Translations under genes and position numbers: made by a program
The notes under the pieces: generated by a model
Seen by the model: only the letters and a program-made list of their open reading frames with translations
Database searches by the model: none
What the model was told of the DNA's origin: nothing
Shown here: piece by piece, positions 1 to 7,769 of the stretch
How the letters are laid out: each line of letters begins with the position of its first letter
Numbering within the stretch: position 1 is the stretch's first letter
NCBI GenBank assembly: GCA_001797615.1
Contig: MGPV01000054.1
Coordinates: 1 to 34,561 of the forward strand
Direction: 5' to 3'
Source of the DNA: Deltaproteobacteria bacterium GWC2_65_14
GTDB taxonomy: Bacteria > Desulfobacterota > Deferrimicrobia > Deferrimicrobiales > Deferrimicrobiaceae
Length of the DNA: 34,561 nucleotides

Positions 1-1076
1 GCACCGGCGGCTCCGGTTTCCGGAAGGAGGATCACGAATTCCTCGCCGCCGAACCGGAACGGGAAGTCCATCGAACGGATGGAGGCCCGGATCGTGTCCG
101 CCACCTCCCGGAGAAGCCTGTCTCCCTCCGAGTGGCCGTAGGTGTCGTTGAAGCTCTTGAACTGGTCGAGGTCGATCATGAGGATCGAGCAGGTGGATTT
201 CGTGCGGTCCACCCGGTCCAGCTCCTTCTGGAGGACCGTTAAAAAGTGTCTCCGGTTGTACAGACCGGTCAGGGCGTCCGTGATGGTGAGCTCAATCAGT
301 TCCTGCTCCAGGGCCTTCCTCCCGGAAATGTCATGGAAGAACCCGATCGTGCCGACCTCCTCGCCCTGGTCGTAGATCAAGGTCGCGGACAGCCGGATGG
401 GGATCTCCTTCCCCGCGGCCCCCACGACCCGGGTTTCGAAGTCGATCAATCTGCCGGGGCCTCCGTGCTCCGGGGAATAGAGGGTCTTTTTGACCTGCCG
501 GGCGACTCCGGGGGGATAGATGTCCCCCACGCTGATCTTCCCGATCACATCTTCCCGACGATAGGAAAAGATATGCTCCGCGCCATCGTTGAAGAGGAAG
601 ATGTTCCCCTTCCGGTCGTTCCCAATGATGCCGTCCGGGCTCGTCTCCAGCAGCTTCATGAACAGCTCGGTTTTCCGGCCTCTCTCCTCTTCTCCCTTCA
701 CGTACTCGGTGATCGGAAGGGACATCTCGATCACGTGGGTGATCTGCCCCTCCGGATTTCTGATGGGGTAGGCCATGATGGAGAAGATCTCCTCGCTCCC
801 GTCCTTGGCGGGATGGACGTGGACCACCCGGGAAAAAACACCGGTCTGCACAGCCGTTTTCACCGGGCAAGGCAAACCGCTCTGGTCGCACGGTTCGCTT
901 TGACCGTGGGTCACCTCGTAGCAGTGCCTTCCTCTGATGTTTTCCAGGGGCAGGCCGTAGGATTTCAGAAATGCCCGGTTCGCGTACCGGATTTTCATAT
1001 CTGGCACATCCACGACGATGATGTGATCCTCGATCTCGTCGAGGATGCTTTCATGAAAGGCGGGGGTCTTGTCCAT
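1..1076 (-). CDS. PAS-PAS-GGDEF diguanylate cyclase (3' end outside window)
   Basis: Probable c-di-GMP synthase. The visible 358 residues contain a first PAS region (about 7-125), a second PAS region (about 137-255) and the start of a GGDEF domain (DALTGLYNRR at 267-276, active-site GGEEF at 343-347). An RxxD inhibitory site (334-337) lies five residues before GGEEF, so product inhibition is expected. The first PAS carries a Cys/His cluster (H51, C52, H57, C63, C70) that could bind a metal or act as a redox sensor; that role is inference. No transmembrane segment or signal peptide is seen, so it should be cytoplasmic. The ATG at 1076 has a GGAGG-type ribosome site about 10 nt upstream. The gene is divergent from the peptide importer and is truncated by the left window edge, so its C-terminus is unknown. 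Confidence 0.9.
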   Translation of the reverse strand, partial: MDKTPAFHESILDEIEDHIIVVDVPDMKIRYANRAFLKSYGLPLENIRGRHCYEVTHGQSEPCDQSGLPCPVKTAVQTGVFSRVVHVHPAKDGSEEIFSIMAYPIRNPEGQITHVIEMSLPITEYVKGEEERGRKTELFMKLLETSPDGIIGNDRKGNIFLFNDGAEHIFSYRREDVIGKISVGDIYPPGVARQVKKTLYSPEHGGPGRLIDFETRVVGAAGKEIPIRLSATLIYDQGEEVGTIGFFHDISGRKALEQELIELTITDALTGLYNRRHFLTVLQKELDRVDRTKSTCSILMIDLDQFKSFNDTYGHSEGDRLLREVADTIRASIRSMDFPFRFGGEEFVILLPETGAAG

Positions 1077-1159
1077 ACTGTCCGGGCCCCTCCGAAAAAA
1101 AATAAAACATGGTGTTGCCCTACCTGTTCCTGTTATCGGAAGAGAACACCTTCATCTTA

Positions 1160-1205
1160 AGGGGATTCGAAGGGCCCCCTCTTCAGGGGGTTCGAAGGGA
1201 CCCCT
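1160..1205. repeat. Tandem palindromic direct repeat, operator-like
   Basis: Two 20-bp copies (1161-1180 and 1186-1205) match at 18 of 20 positions and are spaced 25 bp apart. Each has a TTCGAA centre and AGGGG/CCCCT arms, so each copy is itself near-palindromic. A CCCCCT-CTTC-AGGGGG hairpin also spans the junction (1175-1190). The pair lies between the divergent diguanylate cyclase and peptide-importer genes, where a dimeric regulator could bind side by side. A structural role in RNA is the alternative. Confidence 0.45.
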
Positions 1206-1240
1206 CCGTAGGTTCCTATTTCCCGTGATACCATGGGCGC

Positions 1241-2797
1241 GTGAAACGGGAATTTCACGTTACCCTCCCCCTCCTGGTTCTGCTGCTGGCCGCCCTCTCC
1301 GCGTGCGGCCAGAAACTGCCGGCGGACGAGGGGACCCTGGTCATCGCGCTCCCCGGGGCCCCCGAGACGATCGATCCCCGGCTCGCGACCGACGCCTACG
1401 GGACGCAACTATTACAGATGACCCACGCCTCCCTGATCCGGATGGACGCCGCGGGAAATCCGGTCCCCGACCTCGCCGGGAGCTGGGAGGAAAAAAGCCC
1501 GACCGAGTTCCTCTTCCGGCTGCGCAAGGAAGTCCGGTTCCACGACGGGAGGGAGCTTTCCTCGGCCGACGTGCGCGCCACCTTCGAATGGATCCTCGAC
1601 CCGGCGAACCGCTCCCCCCACCGGCACGGGTACACGTCGATCTCCCGGATCGAGACCCCCGACGATCGCACCGTCCTGTTCCGGCTCTCGGAGCCGTTCG
1701 CGCCGTTTCTCGCCGGCCTGGTCCGCGGGATCGTGCCGCGCGGCGCTCCCGTGTCGGCCTACGCGCCGCCGGTCGGAGCCGGTCCCTTCCGGATCGACGA
1801 CTTCCGGCGCGACGAGGCGGTCCACCTTTCCCGGTTCGACGGGTACTTCGGCGACCCTCCCGCGATCGGGAAGGTGGTAGTGAAGTTCGTCCCCGACACG
1901 AACGTCCGGTTCCTCGAGCTCCGGAAGGGGAGCGTGAACTTCGTCCTGAACGGCGTGGATCCCGATCTGATCCCGGCGGCCCTCGAACAGAAGAACCTGG
2001 CGGCCGAAGAGGCCCCCGGGAGCAACGCATCCTACCTGGGGTTCAACCTCCGGGACCGGATCCTTTCCGATCGGCGGGTGCGGCGCGCCATCGCCCTGGC
2101 GATCGACCGGGAGGCGATCGTCCGGGCGATCTGGGGGGGGCACGCGGACGTCGCCGACTCCATCCTCGCGAACGGATTCTGGGCGCATGCCGACGGGATC
2201 CCCCCGGTCCGCCACGACCCCGAAGCCGCACGGAGGCTCCTCGACGAGGCGGGGTACCCGGACCCGGACGGCGCGGGGCCAAAGCCCAGGTTCTCCCTCA
2301 CCTACAAGACCTCCCAGAACGAACTGCGGCGCAGGATCGCCGCCGTCTTCCAGGAGCAGCTGCGGGCGGTCGGGATCGCCGTGGAGATCCATTCCTTCGA
2401 GTGGGGGACCTTCTTCTCGGACATCCGGAAGGGGAACTTCCAGCTCTACAGCCTCACCTGGGTCGGGATCCAGGACCCGGACATCTACCACTACGCCTTT
2501 CATTCCGGAAGCGTCCCTCCCGCGGGGGCCAACCGGGGGGGGTACCGGAACCCCGAGGTCGACCGTCTGGTGGAGGCGGGCCGCCGCGAATCCTCCCGGG
2601 AGAAGCGGAAGGAGATCTACGGAAAGGTCCAGCGGATCCTCGCGAAGGAGCTGCCCGTGTTTCCCCTCTGGATCCACCGGAACATCCTGGTCCGGGACCG
2701 CCGGTTCACCGGCTTCGTCGTCACGCCGGACGAGGACTACGGCTCCGTGAAGCAGATGCGGGTGGAGCCTCCGGCACCCGGGAAAGGCGGCACCTGA
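1241..2797 (+). CDS. Peptide/oligopeptide ABC transporter substrate-binding lipoprotein (SBP family 5)
   Basis: Periplasmic binding protein of the Dpp/Opp type, 518 residues, the usual length for the family. The N-terminus is a lipoprotein signal: charged MKRE, a Leu-rich core and lipobox LSAC with acylated Cys22. The mature part follows the SBP_bac_5 pattern, with an N-terminal ETIDPRLATDAYG segment and a middle region around SSADVRATFEWILDP. The start is GTG at 1241; the nearby ATG at 1232 runs into a stop after three codons. No clear ribosome site is seen. The gene is followed after 2 nt by a permease, and a second permease follows. Peptides are the likely cargo, but family members also carry nickel, haem or sugars, so the substrate is not established. 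Confidence 0.88.
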   Translation: MKREFHVTLPLLVLLLAALSACGQKLPADEGTLVIALPGAPETIDPRLATDAYGTQLLQMTHASLIRMDAAGNPVPDLAGSWEEKSPTEFLFRLRKEVRFHDGRELSSADVRATFEWILDPANRSPHRHGYTSISRIETPDDRTVLFRLSEPFAPFLAGLVRGIVPRGAPVSAYAPPVGAGPFRIDDFRRDEAVHLSRFDGYFGDPPAIGKVVVKFVPDTNVRFLELRKGSVNFVLNGVDPDLIPAALEQKNLAAEEAPGSNASYLGFNLRDRILSDRRVRRAIALAIDREAIVRAIWGGHADVADSILANGFWAHADGIPPVRHDPEAARRLLDEAGYPDPDGAGPKPRFSLTYKTSQNELRRRIAAVFQEQLRAVGIAVEIHSFEWGTFFSDIRKGNFQLYSLTWVGIQDPDIYHYAFHSGSVPPAGANRGGYRNPEVDRLVEAGRRESSREKRKEIYGKVQRILAKELPVFPLWIHRNILVRDRRFTGFVVTPDEDYGSVKQMRVEPPAPGKGGT

Positions 2798-2799
2798 GG

Positions 2800-3720
2800 G
2801 TGGGCAGGATTCTCGTCGCCAGGCTCTGGCAGGCGGTGCCGGTCGTCCTCGGCGTCGTGACGATCGTCTTCCTCCTGATCCACCTGATCCCCGGCGACCC
2901 GGTCGAAATCATGCTGGGGGAGAACGCGGTCGCCGCGCAGAAGGAGGAGCTCCGAAAGGAGCTCAAACTCGACCGCCCCCTGGCGACCCAGTACGTGGAG
3001 TTTCTCTCGGGGCTTTTCCGGGGGGACCTGGGAACCTCCTTCCGGAGCCGTGAGCCGGTCCTTCGCGAGATCCTCTCCCGGTTCCCCGCCACCCTGCTCC
3101 TCGCGCTCGCCTCGCTGCTCGCGGCCCTCCTGGTCTCGCTTCCCCTCGGGGTCCTCTCCGCCATGCGCCCGCGCTCCGCCGTCGACCACCTTTGCGGCCT
3201 GTTCTCCATGCTCGGGCTCTCGATGCCGAACTTCTGGCTCGGTCCGCTGCTGATCCTGCTCTTCTCGATCCAGCTGGGGCTTCTTCCGGTCGGCGGATGG
3301 GGAAGTGCCGCCCACCTCGTCCTCCCGGCGGCGACGATGGGGACCGGGATGGCGGCGATCCTCACCCGGATGCTCCGCGCGTCGCTGCTCGAGGAGATCC
3401 GCCGGGAATATGTCCAGGCGGCGGCGGCCCGGGGGCTGTCGCGCAGGGCCGCGGTCCTGCGGCACGCCCTCCGGAATGCCCTGATCCCGGTCCTGACGGT
3501 CCTGGGCCTTCAGTTCGGGTCGCTGCTGGGCGGCAGCGTCATCACGGAGACGATCTTCTCCTGGCCGGGGATCGGCCGCCTGACCCTGCAGGCGATCGAA
3601 GCCCGGGACTACCCCCTCGTCCAGGGATGCATCCTGTTCCTCGCGGTCCTCACGGTCGCGGTGAACCTGCTCACCGACCTTCTCTACCTGCGGCTGGACC
3701 CGAGGATCCGGGTTGAGTGA
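2800..3720 (+). CDS. ABC transporter permease, DppB/OppB type
   Basis: Inner-membrane permease of 306 residues. The N-terminus has the DppB pattern: a first transmembrane helix, then LIHLIPGDPVEIMLGENA. An EAA loop that docks the ATPase is visible (EYVQAAAARGLSRRAAVLRH), followed by ALIPVLTVLGLQFGSLLGG and the ETIFSWPGIGRL segment typical of the family. GTG at 2800, 2 nt after the binding-protein stop, fits the family N-terminus; reading the same frame further upstream gives only Arg/Pro-rich non-coding-like sequence. It pairs with the next gene to form the heterodimeric channel. No DppD/DppF ATPase gene is found in the window. Confidence 0.9.
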   Translation: MGRILVARLWQAVPVVLGVVTIVFLLIHLIPGDPVEIMLGENAVAAQKEELRKELKLDRPLATQYVEFLSGLFRGDLGTSFRSREPVLREILSRFPATLLLALASLLAALLVSLPLGVLSAMRPRSAVDHLCGLFSMLGLSMPNFWLGPLLILLFSIQLGLLPVGGWGSAAHLVLPAATMGTGMAAILTRMLRASLLEEIRREYVQAAAARGLSRRAAVLRHALRNALIPVLTVLGLQFGSLLGGSVITETIFSWPGIGRLTLQAIEARDYPLVQGCILFLAVLTVAVNLLTDLLYLRLDPRIRVE

Positions 3721-4564
3721 GCGGCCGAGGAGCGGGATCCGTGGTGCGCGGCTGCTTCGTCACCGGGGAGCGGCGGCGGGCCTGGCCGTGGTCTCCGCGG
3801 TCCTGCTGCTCGCCCTGTTCGCCCCCTGGATCGCCCCGTACGACCCCGGAACGCAGGCGCTCGACTCCGGCCTCTCCCCTCCCTCGGTTTCGCACTGGCT
3901 CGGCCAGGACAAGCTCGGCCGGGACATCTTCAGCCGCCTCGCCTTCGGGTCCCGCGTCTCCCTCGCGGTGGGACTGGGTACGGTGTCGATCTCGCTCCTC
4001 CTGGGGCTGCTGGCCGGATCGCTGGCGGGGTTCTTCGGGGGCCGCACCGACCGTCTCCTCATGCGGCTGGCCGACATGCTCCTCGCCTTTCCGGGGATCC
4101 TGCTCGCGATCGGAATCACCGCGGTCCTGGGGCCCTCCCTCCGGAACGTCCTGATCGCCCTCTCGGTCCTCGGGTGGGTCGGCTATGCCCGTCTCGTCCG
4201 CGCCCAGGTGCTGCAGGTCCGGGAGCTGGAGTTCGTCCAGGCGGCGCAGGCGGTGGGGAGTCCCCCGGCGAGGCTGTTGCTCCGGCACATCCTGCCGAAC
4301 GCCCTCTCCCCCATCCTGGTGGAGGCGACCTTCGGGATCGCTAGGGCCATCGTGGCGGAGGCGGGCCTCTCCTTCCTGGGCCTTGGGGTCCAGCCGCCCA
4401 CTCCCTCCTGGGGGGCGATGATCAGCGAGGGGCGGCACTTCCTCTTCGTCGCGCCCCACCTCACCCTCGCGCCGGGGATCGCGATCATGCTCACCGTGAT
4501 GGCCTTCAACTTCATCGGCGACGGGCTCCGCGACGCGCTGGACGTCCGGGAGGAGATCCGGTAG
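3713..4564 (+). CDS. ABC transporter permease, DppC/OppC type
   Basis: Second inner-membrane permease, 283 residues. Family marks are APYDPGTQ near the N-terminus, HWLGQDKLGRDIFSRL, an EAA loop (EFVQAAQAVGSPPARLLLRH) and the C-terminal FLGLGVQPPTPSWGAMI. The start used is TTG at 3713, overlapping the dppB-type stop by 8 nt, which suggests translational coupling; no in-frame ATG lies before the first membrane segment. It is the last gene of the cluster. The next 600 bases hold no ATPase, so the system must borrow ATPases encoded elsewhere or be incomplete. Confidence 0.9.
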   Translation: MSERPRSGIRGARLLRHRGAAAGLAVVSAVLLLALFAPWIAPYDPGTQALDSGLSPPSVSHWLGQDKLGRDIFSRLAFGSRVSLAVGLGTVSISLLLGLLAGSLAGFFGGRTDRLLMRLADMLLAFPGILLAIGITAVLGPSLRNVLIALSVLGWVGYARLVRAQVLQVRELEFVQAAQAVGSPPARLLLRHILPNALSPILVEATFGIARAIVAEAGLSFLGLGVQPPTPSWGAMISEGRHFLFVAPHLTLAPGIAIMLTVMAFNFIGDGLRDALDVREEIR

Positions 4565-4611
4565 AGCCCCCGCCCCAACGCAGCGCACACGAACGGCTCC
4601 GTTCCCAACCG

Positions 4612-4636
4612 GGGACCCTGGCTCGCGGGGGGTCCC
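4612..4636. terminator. Hairpin after the peptide-importer operon
   Basis: GGGACCC (4612-4618) and GGGTCCC (4630-4636) form a 7-bp stem with an 11-nt loop, 48 nt after the last permease stop. There is no U-run, so termination is uncertain. Part of it (4612-4626) recurs in reverse complement at 15923-15937, so it also belongs to the dispersed repeat family. Confidence 0.35.
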
Positions 4637-4683
4637 ACGTAAGCATCAGCCGTATTGGCGCGCCCCGTGGCGAGGGGGCAACC

Positions 4684-4703
4684 GGGCGGAGCCAGCCGAA
4701 GGA
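4684..4703 (+). repeat. Dispersed repeat module B, copy 1
   Basis: A 20-nt stretch beginning GGGCGGAGCC matches 16016-16035 at 19 of 20 positions in the same orientation. In both places it lies in an intergenic gap upstream of the hairpin module C. Confidence 0.6.
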
Positions 4704-4904
4704 GGGGGGCCGGCCTCCAGGGGTCCATTCCCTCAGATCCCGGCATTCGAGGGCCGCTGCATCCGCCCCGGCTTCGTTGCCCTTCCTCACCGTACCGCCG
4801 TGGGTACGCCTCGGTCGGGCGCCTCGCCGGATGCGGCGCATCGCCCCTCTCGGTGCACGGCCTCTTCCGGAACGGATCCCTGGAAGCCGGGCGGAGATGA
4901 TGGT

Positions 4905-4953
4905 GGGGGCGGAGGGCGGGCGGAGCGAAGCCCCCCTCCGAGGCGGCGAAGCC
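4905..4953 (+). repeat. Dispersed hairpin repeat module C, copy 1 (REP-like)
   Basis: This 49-nt stretch is identical to 16067-16115 except for one base. It folds into a GC-rich hairpin: arms CGGAGGGCGGGC and GCCCCCCTCCG with one bulged base and a loop near GGAGCGAA. A weaker copy lies at about 15950-15976. Intergenic location, palindromic structure and recurrence resemble REP-type elements. Confidence 0.7.
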
Positions 4954-5042
4954 CCTGCGTGCACCCCCGCGACGGGGCGCGACGCGGGCGCCGGAAGAGG
5001 GCCGGAAGCAGGAAACCTTGTTTGATCCGCCGCATCCCTTCC

Positions 5043-5071
5043 TTGACAGGGAATCCCCAGTCGATTGTAAT
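5043..5071 (+). promoter_or_regulatory. Sigma-70 promoter for the sugar-importer operon
   Basis: TTGACA (5043-5048), a 17-nt spacer and TGTAAT (5066-5071) are a near-consensus promoter. The predicted start near 5078 leaves a leader of about 95 nt before the ATG at 5173. Confidence 0.75.
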
Positions 5072-5172
5072 GGTCAGGAAAGACCCCCTTATGCATCGCA
5101 ACAGGTCCTTGGGGCATTCCGGTGGGGTAGTGCGTCGGCTCGTTCAATTCCTGAACAGGAAGGAGGAACGCG

Positions 5173-6600
5173 ATGGGAAAGGAGAAACGGGGTTCCATTT
5201 CCAGGCGGGACTTTTTGAAGGCGGCCGGCGTCGGCACGCTCGCCGCGGGGGTAGCACCGTCGCTCATCCTGCCCGGAAGAGGGTATGCGGCGGGCAAGGA
5301 GCTCAAGATCCTGGTCTGGTCCCACTTCGTCCCCCGGTTCGACAAGGAGTTCTTCGACAACTTCGCCAAGAACTGGGGCCAGGCGAACGGCGTGAACGTC
5401 ACGGTGGACCACATCGGGCTGGCGGAGATCCCCGCCCGGACCGCGGCGGAGATCTCCGCGGGGCAGGGGCATGACCTGATCGAGTGGATCTTCCCGCCCT
5501 CCCAGTTCACGCCGAGCGTCGTCGACATGACCGACGTGGTCAAGGAGGCGGAAAAGAAGTTCGGCAAGCAGCTGTCCGTCGCCAAGCGGAGTTCCTACAA
5601 CCCGCGCACGAAGAAGTTCTTCGGCTTCTGCCACGGGTGGACCATCGACCCCGGGGACTACCGGAAGAGCCTGTGGGAGAAGGCGGGCAAGCCGAACGGG
5701 CCGGAGACGTGGGAGGACCTGGTCACCTACGGCGGGAAGATCAAGAAGGAGCAGGGGATCCAGCTGGGCATCGGGTTGTCCCAGGAGCTCGACTCCGACA
5801 TGGCGGCGCGGGCGCTCATCTGGTCGTTCGACAGCAGCGTGCAGGACGTGGGGGAAAACGTCGTCTTGAACAACAAGAACACCATCGAGGCGGTCAAATA
5901 CATGAAGCGGCTGTACGACGAGGCGATGACGCCCGAGGTCTTCGCCTGGTCCGCCGTCTCCAACAACCAGGCGCTCATCGCCGGCCGGGCCTCGTACATC
6001 CTCAACTCGATCTCGGCCTACCGGTCCGCGCAGAAGCAGGTTCCGGAGATCGCCAAGGACGTCTACTTCACGCCGGCGCTCAAGGGCCCCCGCGGGACCG
6101 CCTGGGCCAGCGAGCACGTCGTCTACAATTACATCATTCCGAAATACTCGAAGAACGAGGACACGGCGAAGAGGTTCCTCCTCGCGATTATTGAGAACTA
6201 CGACCAGGCGATGTACGGCAGCGAGCTCTACACCTCTCCCGCCTTCTTCGACGCCCCGATTCCCGCGGGGGACCGCGGCTATCCGAAGGTGAACGGCGCA
6301 AAGACGATGCGGGATCTCCACAACGCCTGGTTCGACGAGGATCCGTTCGCCCTCCCGGGAGAGGAAAAGGGAAAACTGAAACCGCTCAAGGATGCGGAGA
6401 AGTGGAGCACCAACGTGGGACACCCCGGACCGACGAACCCGGCGATCGGGGAGGTGTTCGCCACCTTCGTCCTCTCGAACATGATGGCGAACGGCGCCAG
6501 GGGGATGAAGCCGGAGCTGGCGGTGGAACAGGCCGAGCTCCTCGCGAAGTCGATCTTCGCCAAGTGGCGCAAGCAAGGCCTCGTGGGAGGGAAATCGTAG
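5173..6600 (+). CDS. Sugar-type ABC transporter substrate-binding protein (SBP family 1), Tat-exported
   Basis: Periplasmic binding protein of 475 residues. The N-terminus has a twin-arginine signal, SRRDFLK (10-16), then a hydrophobic stretch ending near PGRGYAAGKE, so it is exported folded. The mature protein has the extracellular solute-binding family 1 layout (KILVWSHF, DLIEW, WEDLVTYGGKIKKEQGI). The ATG at 5173 has an AAGGAGG ribosome site 6 nt upstream. It is the first gene of a complete importer and is separated from the ATPase gene by a strong hairpin, a common way to make more binding protein than membrane parts. The sugar is unknown; nagZ directly downstream points to an amino-sugar or muropeptide disaccharide (inference). 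Confidence 0.88.
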   Translation: MGKEKRGSISRRDFLKAAGVGTLAAGVAPSLILPGRGYAAGKELKILVWSHFVPRFDKEFFDNFAKNWGQANGVNVTVDHIGLAEIPARTAAEISAGQGHDLIEWIFPPSQFTPSVVDMTDVVKEAEKKFGKQLSVAKRSSYNPRTKKFFGFCHGWTIDPGDYRKSLWEKAGKPNGPETWEDLVTYGGKIKKEQGIQLGIGLSQELDSDMAARALIWSFDSSVQDVGENVVLNNKNTIEAVKYMKRLYDEAMTPEVFAWSAVSNNQALIAGRASYILNSISAYRSAQKQVPEIAKDVYFTPALKGPRGTAWASEHVVYNYIIPKYSKNEDTAKRFLLAIIENYDQAMYGSELYTSPAFFDAPIPAGDRGYPKVNGAKTMRDLHNAWFDEDPFALPGEEKGKLKPLKDAEKWSTNVGHPGPTNPAIGEVFATFVLSNMMANGARGMKPELAVEQAELLAKSIFAKWRKQGLVGGKS

Positions 6601-6620
6601 TCGTCTGCAAGGACCCGCAT

Positions 6621-6649
6621 GCGCGCGGGGGATAGGCCCCCCCGCGCGC
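6621..6649 (+). promoter_or_regulatory. Intercistronic hairpin between binding protein and ATPase genes
   Basis: GCGCGCGGGGG (6621-6631) pairs with CCCCCGCGCGC (6639-6649), an 11-bp GC stem with a 7-nt loop, 20 nt after the binding-protein stop. No U-run follows, so partial attenuation or protection of the upstream mRNA is likelier than full termination. Confidence 0.55.
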
Positions 6650-6725
6650 CGCGGGTTGAAATCCTGCGGAAAATCCCGCATAGTACATCCCCGAACGACC
6701 CGGAAGAGGGAGGAAGACGAGGAGA

Positions 6726-7769
6726 ATGGCGCAGGTCGAAGTCCGGGGAATCACGAAACGGTTCGGGGACGTGGTGGCGGTCGACCATGTCGATATTGCG
6801 ACCGACGAGGGAGAGTTCCTGGTGCTGCTGGGTCCCTCCGGCTGCGGGAAAACGACCCTCTTGCGAATGATCGCGGGGATCGAGACCCCCACCTCCGGCG
6901 AGATCCGGATCGGTGACGAGGTGGTGAACCACCTCCCCCCGCGCGCCCGGAAGATCGCCATGGTCTTCCAGAGCTACGCCCTCTATCCCCACATGACGGT
7001 GTTCAAGAACATCGCCTTCCCCCTCAAGTCCCAGGGATATCCCAAGGAGGAAATCCCGGCGAAGGTACAGTGGGCCGCCTCGACGTTCGGGATCGAGAAG
7101 CTGCTCCACCGCAAGCCTCGGGAGCTCTCCGGGGGGGAACGGCAGCGGGTTGCGCTCGCCCGGGCGGTGGTCCGGGAGCCGAGCGTGTTCCTGCTCGACG
7201 AGCCGCTCTCCAACCTCGACGCGAAGCTTCGGACGCTGGCCCGGTTCGAACTGCAGCAGTTCCAGCGGCGGATCGGCACCACCACCATCTACGTGACCCA
7301 TGACCAGGTGGAGGCGATGGGGCTCGGAGACCGGATCGTGGTGATGAGCAAGGGGAAGGTGCGGCAGATCGGCTCGCCGCAGGAGGTCTACAACGAGCCG
7401 GCCGACACCTTCGTGGCCGGGTTCCTCGGGTCCCCACCGATGAATCTTTTCCGGCGTGACGACTTCATCGCCGGGTTCCGTCCCGAGAAGTTCCTCCCGG
7501 TCTCCGCCTACGACACCCGGGAGCCGCTGGTGAAGCTCTGGGTCCGGGTGGACCGGGTCGAGCACCTGGGGTCGGACCGACTCGTGTACGGGGCGATGCG
7601 CGACACCTTCCCCGACGAGAAGGTGATCGTCAACATCCCCTCCACGCTGGATCTGCACCTCGCCGCGGGGGAACACTACGAGTTCGCCATCAAGGAGACC
7701 GACATCAGGTTTTTCGACGGAAACACGGGATTGCGGGCCGAACCCAGGCGGTTCTGGGACACACCGTGA
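6726..7769 (+). CDS. ABC transporter ATP-binding protein, MalK/UgpC family
   Basis: Cytoplasmic ATPase of the CUT1 importer, 347 residues. Walker A is GPSGCGKTT (36-44), the Q-loop is MVFQSYALYPHM, the signature is LSGGERQRVALARA (from 134), Walker B is VFLLDEP (154-160) and the H-loop is VTHDQVEAMGLGD. A C-terminal regulatory extension after about residue 235 is of the TOBE kind (FIAGFRPEKFLPV). The ATG at 6726 follows a purine-rich GAGGAAGACGAGGAGA stretch. The gene overlaps the next one by 4 nt (GTGA). Confidence 0.95.
   Translation: MAQVEVRGITKRFGDVVAVDHVDIATDEGEFLVLLGPSGCGKTTLLRMIAGIETPTSGEIRIGDEVVNHLPPRARKIAMVFQSYALYPHMTVFKNIAFPLKSQGYPKEEIPAKVQWAASTFGIEKLLHRKPRELSGGERQRVALARAVVREPSVFLLDEPLSNLDAKLRTLARFELQQFQRRIGTTTIYVTHDQVEAMGLGDRIVVMSKGKVRQIGSPQEVYNEPADTFVAGFLGSPPMNLFRRDDFIAGFRPEKFLPVSAYDTREPLVKLWVRVDRVEHLGSDRLVYGAMRDTFPDEKVIVNIPSTLDLHLAAGEHYEFAIKETDIRFFDGNTGLRAEPRRFWDTP

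Larger units (their letters stand above)
4565..5172. other. 608-bp intergenic region with dispersed repeats and a promoter
   Basis: No convincing gene is seen on either strand; the open frames are Arg/Pro/Gly-rich and lack ribosome sites. The stretch holds the hairpin at 4612-4636, repeat modules at 4684-4703 and 4905-4953 shared with the 15.9-16.1 kb gap, and the sigma-70 promoter at 5043-5071. A short inverted repeat GTTCA-N5-TGAAC (5142-5156) sits just before the ribosome site of the next gene. Confidence 0.7.

Noticed and set aside
1161-1205. tRNA-like TTCGAA segments
   Set aside because: No acceptor, D or anticodon stems can be drawn around them; they are a direct repeat.
1069-2799. Long open frame continuous with the DppB-type permease upstream of 2800
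   Set aside because: The upstream part is Arg/Pro/Gly-rich, lies over the binding-protein gene in another frame, and matches no family; only 2800-3720 is coding.
4512-5585. 357-codon minus-strand frame across the 4.6-5.2 kb gap
   Set aside because: It runs through repeats, a promoter and two other genes, and its sequence has no family features.
5089-6681. 530-codon minus-strand frame opposite the sugar-binding-protein gene
   Set aside because: It is an antisense shadow in high-GC DNA; the plus strand has a Tat signal, a ribosome site and recognisable family sequence.
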